Source of the DNA: Lachnospiraceae bacterium UBA7027
Lineage (GTDB): Bacteria; Bacillota; Clostridia; Lachnospirales; Lachnospiraceae
Direction: 5' to 3'
Assembly: GCA_002494135.1 (NCBI GenBank)
Contig: DLBG01000098.1
Coordinates: 1 to 29,304 of the forward strand
Length of the DNA stretch: 29,304 nucleotides
In this document: positions 23,360 to 29,304 of the stretch, one piece after another
Layout: each line of letters starts with the position of its first letter
Position numbering within the stretch: the stretch's first letter is position 1
The notes under the pieces: model-generated
What the model was told of the DNA's origin: nothing
The model's database searches: none
What the model saw: only the letters and a program-made list of their open reading frames with translations
Made by a program: the position numbers and the translations under genes

Positions 23360-24934
23360 ATGGATAAACCTGTAGTACTGGTTGTAATGGACGGTGTCGG
23401 CGAAACACCGGAAGAACTCGGAAACATGGTCCTTCGGGCCAACACTCCGACGCTGGATGAATTCAAGGCAACCTGCCCCTGGCTGACAATTAAGGCACAC
23501 GGTACAGCCGTTGGTCTTCCCAGCGATGATGATATGGGTAACAGTGAGGTTGGTCACAATGCATTGGGATGCGGACAGATCTATTCCCAGGGTGCCAAAC
23601 TTGTAAACGAATCAATCGAAAGCGGAAGCATTTACGGAAGCGAAACCTGGAAGGATCTGGTAAGCTCCGTGGTTGCCAACAATAAGACATTACATTTTAT
23701 TGGTCTTTTGTCCGACGGTAACGTGCATTCCAACATCAGCCACCTTCTTGCAATGCTTAAGGAAGCAAAGAACGAAGGTGTAAAAAAAGCAAGAGTTCAT
23801 ATCCTTCTCGACGGACGTGACGTTCCCGCAACCAGCGCTCCCGAGTATATTGCAAAACTTGAGAATACTCTTGCCGAGTTAAATGACGCAAACTTTGACG
23901 GACGTATCGCTTCCGGCGGCGGACGTATGAAGATTACCATGGACCGTTATCAGGCAAACTGGCAGATGGTTAAGGACGGCTGGGAAGTTCATGTTCACGG
24001 CGACGGACGTCAGTTCGCAAGCGCAGCGGAAGCAGTTGATACCCTGCGTGCGGAGACCGAAGCAATCGACCAGGATCTCGGCTCCTTTGTAATTGCGGAA
24101 AACGGAAAGCCCGTGGGTGCCATGGAAGACGGCGACAGCGTAATTCTCTTTAACTTCCGTGGCGACCGTGCACTGGAAATTTCCATGGCATTTGACGGAG
24201 ATGCTTCCTTCGACAAATTTGACCGCGGTGTCATCCCGAACGTAAAATATGCAGGTATGCTGGAATACGACGGAGACTTAAAGATTCCTCACAAATATCT
24301 TGTAAATCCTCCTCAGATCAAGGATACCCTTACCGAGCTTTTGGTTGCGAACGGAATCAAGGAATATGCCGTATCCGAAACACAGAAGTATGGTCACGTA
24401 ACTTACTTCTGGAACGGTAACCGTTCCGGAAAGGTTTCCGAAGAACTCGAAGATTACTGCGAGATTCCTTCCGATGTTCGTTCCTTTGACGAGGCACCCT
24501 GGATGAAGGCAACCGAAATTGCGGATTGTGTTATGGAAGCCATGAAGAGCCACAAGTACGGATTTATCCGCTGCAACTTCCCCAACGGTGATATGGTTGG
24601 CCATACCGGAAGCCTGGATGCTACCGAAATCGCTGTGGAAAGCGTTGACCTTCAGCTTGCACGAATCAAAAAAGTATGTGATGCGGAAGGATATATCCTT
24701 ATTGTTACCGCTGACCACGGTAACTCCGATCAGATGCTTGAGAAAAACAAGAAGGGAAATGTGCAGGTTCGTACCGCACACAGTTTAAATCCGGTTCCCT
24801 TCATCATCTATGACAAGGATGCACGTCACGAGTTGAAGGAAGGTGCATTCGGACTTGCAAACGTAGCTCCCACCGTAGCCGGCCTTATGGGAATCAAGCC
24901 TTACGACAGCTGGGAAGAAAGCATGCTGAAATAA
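23360..24934 (+). CDS. gpmI: 2,3-bisphosphoglycerate-independent phosphoglycerate mutase
   Basis: The 524-residue enzyme interconverts 3- and 2-phosphoglycerate in glycolysis. It has the metal-binding D11 in VVMDGVGE, the phospho-serine S62 in MGNSEVGHN, HLLSDG-type central motifs (IGLLSDGNVHS), DGRDVP with substrate-binding Arg/Asp, and the C-terminal metal site ADHGNSD. The length is close to the usual 505-525. Codons are noticeably biased to GGT/GGA, CGT and TTC compared with its neighbours, as expected of a highly expressed gene. AGGAGG is placed well before the ATG; it has its own promoter and terminator. Confidence 0.96.
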   Translation: MDKPVVLVVMDGVGETPEELGNMVLRANTPTLDEFKATCPWLTIKAHGTAVGLPSDDDMGNSEVGHNALGCGQIYSQGAKLVNESIESGSIYGSETWKDLVSSVVANNKTLHFIGLLSDGNVHSNISHLLAMLKEAKNEGVKKARVHILLDGRDVPATSAPEYIAKLENTLAELNDANFDGRIASGGGRMKITMDRYQANWQMVKDGWEVHVHGDGRQFASAAEAVDTLRAETEAIDQDLGSFVIAENGKPVGAMEDGDSVILFNFRGDRALEISMAFDGDASFDKFDRGVIPNVKYAGMLEYDGDLKIPHKYLVNPPQIKDTLTELLVANGIKEYAVSETQKYGHVTYFWNGNRSGKVSEELEDYCEIPSDVRSFDEAPWMKATEIADCVMEAMKSHKYGFIRCNFPNGDMVGHTGSLDATEIAVESVDLQLARIKKVCDAEGYILIVTADHGNSDQMLEKNKKGNVQVRTAHSLNPVPFIIYDKDARHELKEGAFGLANVAPTVAGLMGIKPYDSWEESMLK

Positions 24935-24936
24935 TT

Positions 24937-24963
24937 GGACCATGGGGACGGGGTTAGTGGTTC
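24937..24963 (+). repeat. Possible REP-like hairpin element, single copy
   Basis: GGACCA (24937-24942) and TGGTTC (24958-24963) form an imperfect 6-bp stem around a G-rich loop, GGGGACGGGGTTAG. G-rich hairpins of this style, related to GGGGACGG elements, occur near REP-associated tyrosine transposases in Clostridia (recollection, not checked). It lies between the gpmI stop and its terminator. Confidence 0.3.
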
Positions 24964-24977
24964 ATTTTTGAATCGTT

Positions 24978-25009
24978 ACAGGGTGTCGGTTTCCGACACC
25001 CTGTTTTTA
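24978..25009 (+). terminator. Rho-independent terminator of gpmI
   Basis: A 12-bp perfect stem, ACAGGGTGTCGG (24978-24989) with CCGACACCCTGT (24993-25004), has a TTT loop and is followed by a run of T. The A/T flanks allow function in both directions. Confidence 0.93.
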
Positions 25010-25064
25010 TGAAAAGAGCGTAGCGGTTTCGCATTGGGAAGTGCGCTTTTTATATGGTTTTTTG

Positions 25065-25093
25065 TTGACAAAAGAAAGAAATGAACGTATTAT
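25065..25093 (+). promoter_or_regulatory. Strong promoter of the hydrolase/padR pair
   Basis: Consensus TTGACA (25065-25070) and TATTAT (25088-25093) are exactly 17 bases apart. The predicted start is near 25100, so the hydrolase ATG at 25081 cannot be used from this transcript. Confidence 0.8.
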
Positions 25094-25105
25094 ATATCAA
25101 ACAGA

Positions 25106-25122
25106 TATATCAAAATGATATA
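25106..25122. promoter_or_regulatory. Palindromic operator candidate for the PadR regulator
   Basis: TATATCAAAATGATATA has 7-bp arms (25106-25112 and 25116-25122) around AAA, and a further ATATATCAAA copy precedes it at 25092-25101. It overlaps or lies just after the predicted transcription start, a place where a repressor would block transcription. The PadR gene in the same operon is the natural candidate. Confidence 0.55.
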
Positions 25123-25140
25123 ATTGGAAACGGCGGAAGA

Positions 25141-25944
25141 ATGATGAGGAAGAAAAGAGTGAACATAGCTTACATCGTTTTGAAGATTATAATGATTATT
25201 CTGATTGTATATTTTGCAACGGATGCCGTCATGCAGACCGTCTCCTATTCATTTTACAAAGGGGATAGAAAATTAAAGGAGACACGGTATGAGCCTTCGG
25301 AAATACAAATCTCCGGGAATTTATACGGGTACGGTTACAACATGGACAAAGAATCGGACCAGGTGATTCTGTTCTTCGGCGGTTCCATGTATATCGCCTA
25401 TAACACAATAGGGATGTACGGAGGCGCCTTTGACTGCCCGATGCTTTCGGCGGATTATTACGGCACACAGAAAAGCCGGGGCAGAATGAATTTGCGCTCG
25501 ATGCAAAAAACGGCAGAGGAATTATATGATTATGCAAAAGAGAAATATCCGGGGAGAGAGATTTATATCTTCGGTCACAGTTACGGCTGCGGAATGGCGG
25601 CATATCTTGCAAGCGTGAGGGAATGTAAACATCTGGTACTTGCATCCGGGTACCGCACAAGCGCGGATATGTATAATAAAATCATCCCGATTTTTTGGGG
25701 GCCGCTTGACGTTTTTATCAAAAATAATATCCGTGTGGATCGCTATGCAGCCGAAACAAACTGTCCGACAACTGTAATCGGATCGGACGCCGACGAAACA
25801 TTAAGCGACACGCTTCAGAAAAAACTTGCCGGATGTTATAAGGATGCAGAATGTAAAATCTTCAGCGGCATTAAGCATGAAGATTATTTTACAACGGATG
25901 AAGTGATACGTTATGTAAAAGAAAACGTGTTGGAATCGTTTTAG
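25141..25944 (+). CDS. Membrane-anchored alpha/beta hydrolase
   Basis: With the ATG at 25141 the product is 267 residues: a single N-terminal membrane helix (about residues 10-28, IAYIVLKIIMIILIVYFATD), then an alpha/beta-hydrolase domain facing outwards or anchored. The nucleophile elbow is GHSYGCG, with Ser in G-x-S-x-G; an Asp in GSDADETL and the His in GIKHEDYF complete the likely catalytic triad. An oxyanion-hole-like FFGGSMY strand is present. The substrate is unknown; esterase or lipase-type activity is the family expectation. The ORF could start at 25081, but that codon lies inside the promoter. It is co-transcribed with the PadR gene 27 bases downstream. Confidence 0.8.
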   Translation: MMRKKRVNIAYIVLKIIMIILIVYFATDAVMQTVSYSFYKGDRKLKETRYEPSEIQISGNLYGYGYNMDKESDQVILFFGGSMYIAYNTIGMYGGAFDCPMLSADYYGTQKSRGRMNLRSMQKTAEELYDYAKEKYPGREIYIFGHSYGCGMAAYLASVRECKHLVLASGYRTSADMYNKIIPIFWGPLDVFIKNNIRVDRYAAETNCPTTVIGSDADETLSDTLQKKLAGCYKDAECKIFSGIKHEDYFTTDEVIRYVKENVLESF

Positions 25945-25971
25945 GGATAATCGGAAAGGAATATTTGCTAA

Positions 25972-26508
25972 ATGGCCAGAGAGAAAAAGATTCATATTGT
26001 AATTCTCGGACTTTTAAATCATGAGGATTTGACAGGCTACGATATAAAAAAACGCATCGACGAAGCAATTCGATTTTTCTGGAACGGAAGTTTCGGGAAT
26101 ATATACCCTGCGCTGAAAGAACTGGAAGAAGACAAACTGGTTAAGAGCAGCAGCGCAACGGAAGGCGCCAGAGAGAAGATTACATACCATATTACGGCAA
26201 AAGGAAAGAAGGCGCTTGATGCCTGGCTTGGAAAGACGCAGGCAAGCAATGAACTTCGATACGAAACACTTCTGAAAATCTTTTTTGCGGGCGCATCCGA
26301 CCGCGAGACCGCATACCGAAACATTGAAGTTTTCGAGGAGGAAGTCAGGCAGGATCTGAACATTCTTAAAATGCACCGCAGGGCGCTGGAACCCATTAAA
26401 GAGGAGGAAGACCATCTGTATTACTATCTGACGGCTTCTTTCGGGGTGGATACCTATGAGGCCTATCTGAAATGGTGTGAAAAGGCAAAGAAGATGCTGA
26501 AGGGATAA
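25972..26508 (+). CDS. PadR-family transcriptional regulator
   Basis: The 178-residue protein has an N-terminal winged helix, IHIVILGLLNHEDLTGYDIKKRIDE, then the typical FGNIYPALKELEEDKLVK recognition-helix region and a wing with ITYHITAKGKKALDAWL. The C-terminal half (about 90-178) is the helical dimerisation domain of PadR subfamily 1 (Vir_act_alpha_C-like). PadR proteins are repressors responding to phenolics, drugs or other ligands. It follows the hydrolase and probably autoregulates through the palindrome at 25106-25122. AAAGGA lies about ten bases before the ATG. Confidence 0.92.
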   Translation: MAREKKIHIVILGLLNHEDLTGYDIKKRIDEAIRFFWNGSFGNIYPALKELEEDKLVKSSSATEGAREKITYHITAKGKKALDAWLGKTQASNELRYETLLKIFFAGASDRETAYRNIEVFEEEVRQDLNILKMHRRALEPIKEEEDHLYYYLTASFGVDTYEAYLKWCEKAKKMLKG

Positions 26509-26537
26509 CGGTAAACTTTGGAATACAGAAAAAATGA

Positions 26538-26566
26538 TTGACAGTTTTTCAATTATAGTTTATCCT
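26538..26566 (+). promoter_or_regulatory. Candidate promoter of the 43-residue small gene
   Basis: Consensus TTGACA (26538-26543) is followed 17 bases later by TATCCT (26561-26566), four of six matches to the -10 consensus. It lies in the 367-base gap between padR and pheA, where no larger gene is present. Confidence 0.5.
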
Positions 26567-26619
26567 TCGATACAGATAACACTTTGACCGATTAAAGCGT
26601 TACAGTGAAGGAACAAACC

Positions 26620-26751
26620 ATGACAAGTAAAAGAAATGCACAACTGAATACGGCATCTGCTTTTGCTTTTACCTTTTTCCAGGTTGGTAACTTTTTTGCC
26701 GGCCTTTATTGGCGTTGGTACTTTAAGAATACGTCTGTGAGTATGGGATGA
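26620..26751 (+). CDS. Small protein of 43 residues, possibly membrane-associated
   Basis: The frame MTSKRNAQLN... has a GAAGGA ribosome site seven bases upstream, a candidate promoter at 26538-26566 and a strong terminator at 26786-26815, making a complete small transcription unit. The product has a polar basic N-terminus, then a mainly hydrophobic and aromatic stretch (ASAFAFTFFQVGNFFAGLYW) and ends RWYFKNTSVSMG. A single membrane-spanning or membrane-surface segment is likely. No family is recognised; it could be a small membrane protein or the surviving start of a lost transporter gene. Confidence 0.5.
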   Translation: MTSKRNAQLNTASAFAFTFFQVGNFFAGLYWRWYFKNTSVSMG

Positions 26752-26785
26752 AGGTAAGGAACGTTTGGAAATGAGTTAAAATGCG

Positions 26786-26815
26786 GCCCTGTCCTTTATC
26801 GGACAGGGCTTTTTT
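26786..26815 (+). terminator. Rho-independent terminator before pheA
   Basis: A perfect 9-bp stem, GCCCTGTCC (26786-26794) with GGACAGGGC (26801-26809), has a 6-base loop and is followed by TTTTTT. It ends transcription from the small gene or padR before pheA. Confidence 0.93.
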
Positions 26816-26876
26816 ATGAAATAACCCGGGAAACTGGAAAACGAATTTAAGATGACGATTTACTGTGGAGAAACAA

Positions 26877-27734
26877 ATGGCGGAAAATAAATTGCAAATA
26901 GCATACAGCGGAGTGCAGGGAGCTTACGCGGGAATCGTGGCTGGAAAGATTTTTCCCGAAGCGGACATAATTTCCTACTCCTCCTTCCGTCAGGCATACG
27001 AAGCGGTGGAAAAGAAGGAATGCGACTATGCGGTCCTGCCGATTGAAAACAGCTACGCCGGAGAAGTTGCGCAGGTGACCGATCTTCTTTACGGCGGGAA
27101 TCTGAAAATTGCGGGCATCTTCGAACTGCCGATTGTCCACAACCTCCTCGGGATCGAAGAAACCGATCTGACAAAGATAAAAACGGTCTACAGCCATCCT
27201 CAGGCTCTGGACCAGTGTAGTGAATACATTTACCTCCACGGATTTGAAAAAAGGGTTGCCACCAATACCGCACTGGCGGCCAAAGAGGTGGCACTCTTGA
27301 AAGATCCGTCCGTAGCGGCAATCGCAAGCAGGGAAACCGCCGAAATCTACGGATTGAAAGTTTTGGAGCAGGCAATTAACGAAAGTGAAAGCAATACGAC
27401 GCGATTTGTGGTATTATCAGCAGGGAAAGATCCGGACAGTGAAAAGCAGAGAGAGGTTTTTAAGCGCAAAGAGGCCTTTACCCTGATTCTGATTGTCAAG
27501 AACGAGGCCGGCGCCGTGGCAAGAGCGATTACGACCATCGGCGATTTCGGATTCAACATGAGAACGCTTCGGAGCCGCCCGCAGAAAACGCTTCTCTGGA
27601 GTTATTACTTCTACATTGAAGGAGAGGGAGACTTGGGAAGCGTAAAGGGAGTAGAGATGCTTCGGGCACTCGGAGAGAACTGCGAGAGCGTCAAGGTGCT
27701 CGGCAACTACCCGGCGGATGTCATTTTAGAATGA
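26877..27734 (+). CDS. pheA: Prephenate dehydratase with ACT regulatory domain
   Basis: The 285-residue enzyme converts prephenate to phenylpyruvate in phenylalanine synthesis. The catalytic PDT domain (residues 5-182) has AYSGVQGAYA at the start, PIENS (55-59) and the key TTRF motif (174-177). The ACT domain (200-280) contains GAVARAITTIGDFGFNM and LRSRP, the Phe-binding feedback site, so allosteric inhibition by phenylalanine is expected. No chorismate mutase domain is fused. The ATG at 26877, with GGAG six bases upstream, is preferred to the GTG at 26865. It is the first of three aromatic genes in the same direction; no clear promoter was found in the 60 bases after the terminator. Confidence 0.93.
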   Translation: MAENKLQIAYSGVQGAYAGIVAGKIFPEADIISYSSFRQAYEAVEKKECDYAVLPIENSYAGEVAQVTDLLYGGNLKIAGIFELPIVHNLLGIEETDLTKIKTVYSHPQALDQCSEYIYLHGFEKRVATNTALAAKEVALLKDPSVAAIASRETAEIYGLKVLEQAINESESNTTRFVVLSAGKDPDSEKQREVFKRKEAFTLILIVKNEAGAVARAITTIGDFGFNMRTLRSRPQKTLLWSYYFYIEGEGDLGSVKGVEMLRALGENCESVKVLGNYPADVILE

Positions 27735-27861
27735 TTCGATTTGAAAAAACAGCTGCGAAAAAAAGCAAAAAAACAAAAAGCAGAAGATAATAACACAAAG
27801 CTGCAGAGACAAAAGATAAAGAAAGCCCTGTCGGAAGGACGGGCAGAAAGAAGAATATATT

Positions 27862-28890
27862 ATGGCAATGGAATTTGAAAGAAAACTGGCAATCCCCGCG
27901 GAAGTAAAGGAAATGCATCCGCTGACGGGAAAAATGAGCGAAACCGTGGAGAAGCGCAATGCGCAGATTAAGAAGATTTTTGAAGGGAAGGATAACCGTC
28001 TTTTACTGATTATCGGCCCCTGTTCCGCGGACAATGAAGACAGCGTTATCGATTACACCTTACGTCTTCGGAGAATTCAGGACGAGGTGGAAGATAAAAT
28101 CTTCATTGTGCCCAGAATCTATACCAACAAGCCCAGAACCACGGGCGCAGGCTACAAGGGAATGCTGCATCAGCCGAACCCCAACGAAAAACCGGATATG
28201 TTCAAGGGAATCCTTGCCACACGTCACCTTCACATGCGTGCCGTGGAGGAGACCGGTTTCTCCTGTGCAGATGAAATGCTTTATCCCGAGAACTACCAGT
28301 ATCTGGATGATTTGCTCGGATATGTTGCGGTCGGCGCAAGAAGCGTGGAAGACCAGCAGCACAGACTGGTAGCATCCGGTATTTCCGTTCCCGTCGGTAT
28401 GAAGAATCCGACGTCCGGTGATTACTCCGTTATGATGAATGCCATCAATGCGGCACAGCACGGACACACCTTTATTTACAGAGGCTGGGAAGTGCATTCC
28501 GAAGGAAACGTTCACTGCCATTCCATCCTTCGCGGATATACAAACAAGCACGGACAGAGCCTTCCGAACTATCATTACGAAGATCTGATCAGACTTTACG
28601 AAGAGTACCAGAAGGGCGAGTACTTAAATCCGTCCGTAGTCATCGATACCAACCATGCGAACTCCGGAAAGAATCCGTTTGAGCAGCCCAGAATCATTTC
28701 CGAAGTACTTCATGCCTGCCGTCATAACGCGGATATCGGCAAGCTGGTAAAAGGCTTCATGGTGGAAAGCTACATCGAGGACGGCAACCAGAAAATCGGC
28801 GAAGGCGTTTACGGCAAGTCCATTACAGATGCCTGCCTCGGCTGGGAGAAAACGGAGAAACTGATCTACAGCATCGCCGATACACTTTAA
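27862..28890 (+). CDS. aroF: 3-deoxy-7-phosphoheptulonate synthase, type I (DAHP synthase)
   Basis: The 342-residue enzyme joins PEP and erythrose-4-phosphate, the first step of the shikimate pathway. Motifs are IGPCSA (51-56, metal-binding Cys54), KPRTTGAGYKG (PEP/E4P binding), VGMKNPTSG, a His in the DTNHANSGK stretch and MVESYIEDGNQ near the C-terminus. This is the AroF/G/H type without a chorismate-mutase domain. The sequence around residue 92-105 (RIYTNKPRTTGAGYKGMLHQP) differs from the E. coli enzymes and marks a clostridial subfamily. Feedback specificity cannot be told. It lies 127 bases after pheA; GAAAGAAG precedes the ATG at 27862. Confidence 0.92.
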   Translation: MAMEFERKLAIPAEVKEMHPLTGKMSETVEKRNAQIKKIFEGKDNRLLLIIGPCSADNEDSVIDYTLRLRRIQDEVEDKIFIVPRIYTNKPRTTGAGYKGMLHQPNPNEKPDMFKGILATRHLHMRAVEETGFSCADEMLYPENYQYLDDLLGYVAVGARSVEDQQHRLVASGISVPVGMKNPTSGDYSVMMNAINAAQHGHTFIYRGWEVHSEGNVHCHSILRGYTNKHGQSLPNYHYEDLIRLYEEYQKGEYLNPSVVIDTNHANSGKNPFEQPRIISEVLHACRHNADIGKLVKGFMVESYIEDGNQKIGEGVYGKSITDACLGWEKTEKLIYSIADTL

Positions 28891-28969
28891 ATAAAAACGG
28901 GCAATCAGCGCAAAACGCATTGCATATAAAAATATTAATCCGCACAAGCGGAAGAAAGGAGGCATTGAC

Positions 28970-29304
28970 ATGCCAAACAAAGAAATCCCTTACAAAATTT
29001 ACTTAGAAGAAAGCGAGATGCCGAAGGCATGGTACAATGTCCGTGCGGATATGAAAAACAAACCGGCACCGTTACTGAATCCCGGAACCGGACAGCCCAT
29101 GACTGCGGAAGAACTCGGCGGAGTGTTCTGCGATGAGCTTGTAAAGCAGGAACTGGACAACGACAACGCTTACATCGAGATTCCGGAAGAAATCCGCAAT
29201 TTCTATAAAATGTATCGTCCCTCTCCCCTGGTGCGTGCATACTGCTTAGAGGAGAAACTTCAGACTCCCGCAAAGATTTATTACAAATTTGAAGGAAACA
29301 ACAC
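28970..29304 (+). CDS. trpB: TrpB2-type tryptophan synthase beta chain (3' end outside window)
   Basis: The first 111 residues are visible, starting MPNKEIPYKIYLEESEMPKAWYN and continuing to YYKFEGNN at the edge. This N-terminus, longer than classical TrpB, with PEEIRNFYKMYRPSPLVRA, is typical of the TrpB2 family, which makes tryptophan from indole and serine with pyridoxal phosphate and may work without TrpA. The PLP-lysine region lies beyond the window. AAAGGAGG is seven bases before the ATG. A small CCGC-ACAA-GCGG hairpin (28940-28951) sits just ahead of the ribosome site. It completes an aromatic amino-acid run with pheA and aroF. Confidence 0.85.
   Translation, partial: MPNKEIPYKIYLEESEMPKAWYNVRADMKNKPAPLLNPGTGQPMTAEELGGVFCDELVKQELDNDNAYIEIPEEIRNFYKMYRPSPLVRAYCLEEKLQTPAKIYYKFEGNN

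Noticed and set aside
25011..25054. Hairpin AAAAGAGCG / CGCTTTTT as a second terminator after gpmI
   Set aside because: The stem has only about eight pairs with a wobble and a 23-base loop; the perfect terminator at 24978-25009 is sufficient. Left as unproven.
25081..25140. Upstream ATG at 25081 as the hydrolase start
   Set aside because: It lies between the -35 and -10 boxes of a consensus promoter and upstream of the predicted transcript; the extra residues match nothing in the hydrolase fold.
27741..27878. A highly basic frame from a TTG between pheA and aroF (MKKQLRKKAKKQKAEDN...)
   Set aside because: No ribosome site, extreme A-richness explains the Lys codons, and it runs into the aroF start in another frame. 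It is more likely untranslated leader; a small GCCC-T-GTC/GAC-GGGC hairpin lies inside it without a T run.

Overview
The window reads as a chromosomal segment of an anaerobic Firmicute of the class Clostridia, most likely Lachnospiraceae. This is inferred from family resemblance: a CelC-like intracellular GH5 enzyme, GHKL/LytTR two-component genes, several CPBP proteases, a DegV protein, strong AGGAGG ribosome sites and moderate GC. No rRNA, tRNA, CRISPR array, integrase or intact insertion sequence was seen. All genes except those at the two edges and the GH5 3' end look intact.

Layout. (a) 1-4107: the tail of an XRE-type regulator at the edge, a sparse AT-rich stretch, then a plus-strand run of membrane protein, Smr-domain protein, PlsC-type acyltransferase with a zinc ribbon, and GltS-type symporter, closed by a strong terminator. 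(b) 4143-7366: a beta-glucan locus. A secreted GH16 lipoprotein with a CBM and a cytoplasmic GH5 enzyme are co-transcribed on the minus strand, divergent from an AraC regulator. (c) 7367-14106: a CPBP protease, a copper ATPase with a CopZ-like domain fused at its C-terminus, a lipoprotein, a DegV protein with an unusual repeat-bearing leader, and a YdcF/SanA-type membrane protein. (d) 14142-18101: a palindromic divergent promoter, a LytTR regulator, a GHKL kinase, a second CPBP protease and a Nudix hydrolase. (e) 18093-23253: aroA on the minus strand, divergent from an overlapping three-gene unit of membrane-anchored PIG-L deacetylase, MATE transporter and an unrecognised nuclease-like protein. 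(f) 23272-25009: gpmI with its own promoter and terminator. (g) 25065-26508: an alpha/beta hydrolase and a PadR regulator behind a strong promoter that carries a palindrome. (h) 26538-26815: an apparently self-contained 43-residue small gene. (i) 26877-29304: pheA, a type I DAHP synthase and the start of a TrpB2-type tryptophan synthase beta chain.

Most genes are ordinary core or metabolic functions. The best candidates for something not well described are: the internal ribosome site that could release CopZ from inside copA; the four in-phase 22-bp palindromic repeats in the degV leader; the PIG-L/MATE/nuclease-like overlapping unit; and the small gene before pheA. I did not see a clear new defence or mobile system.
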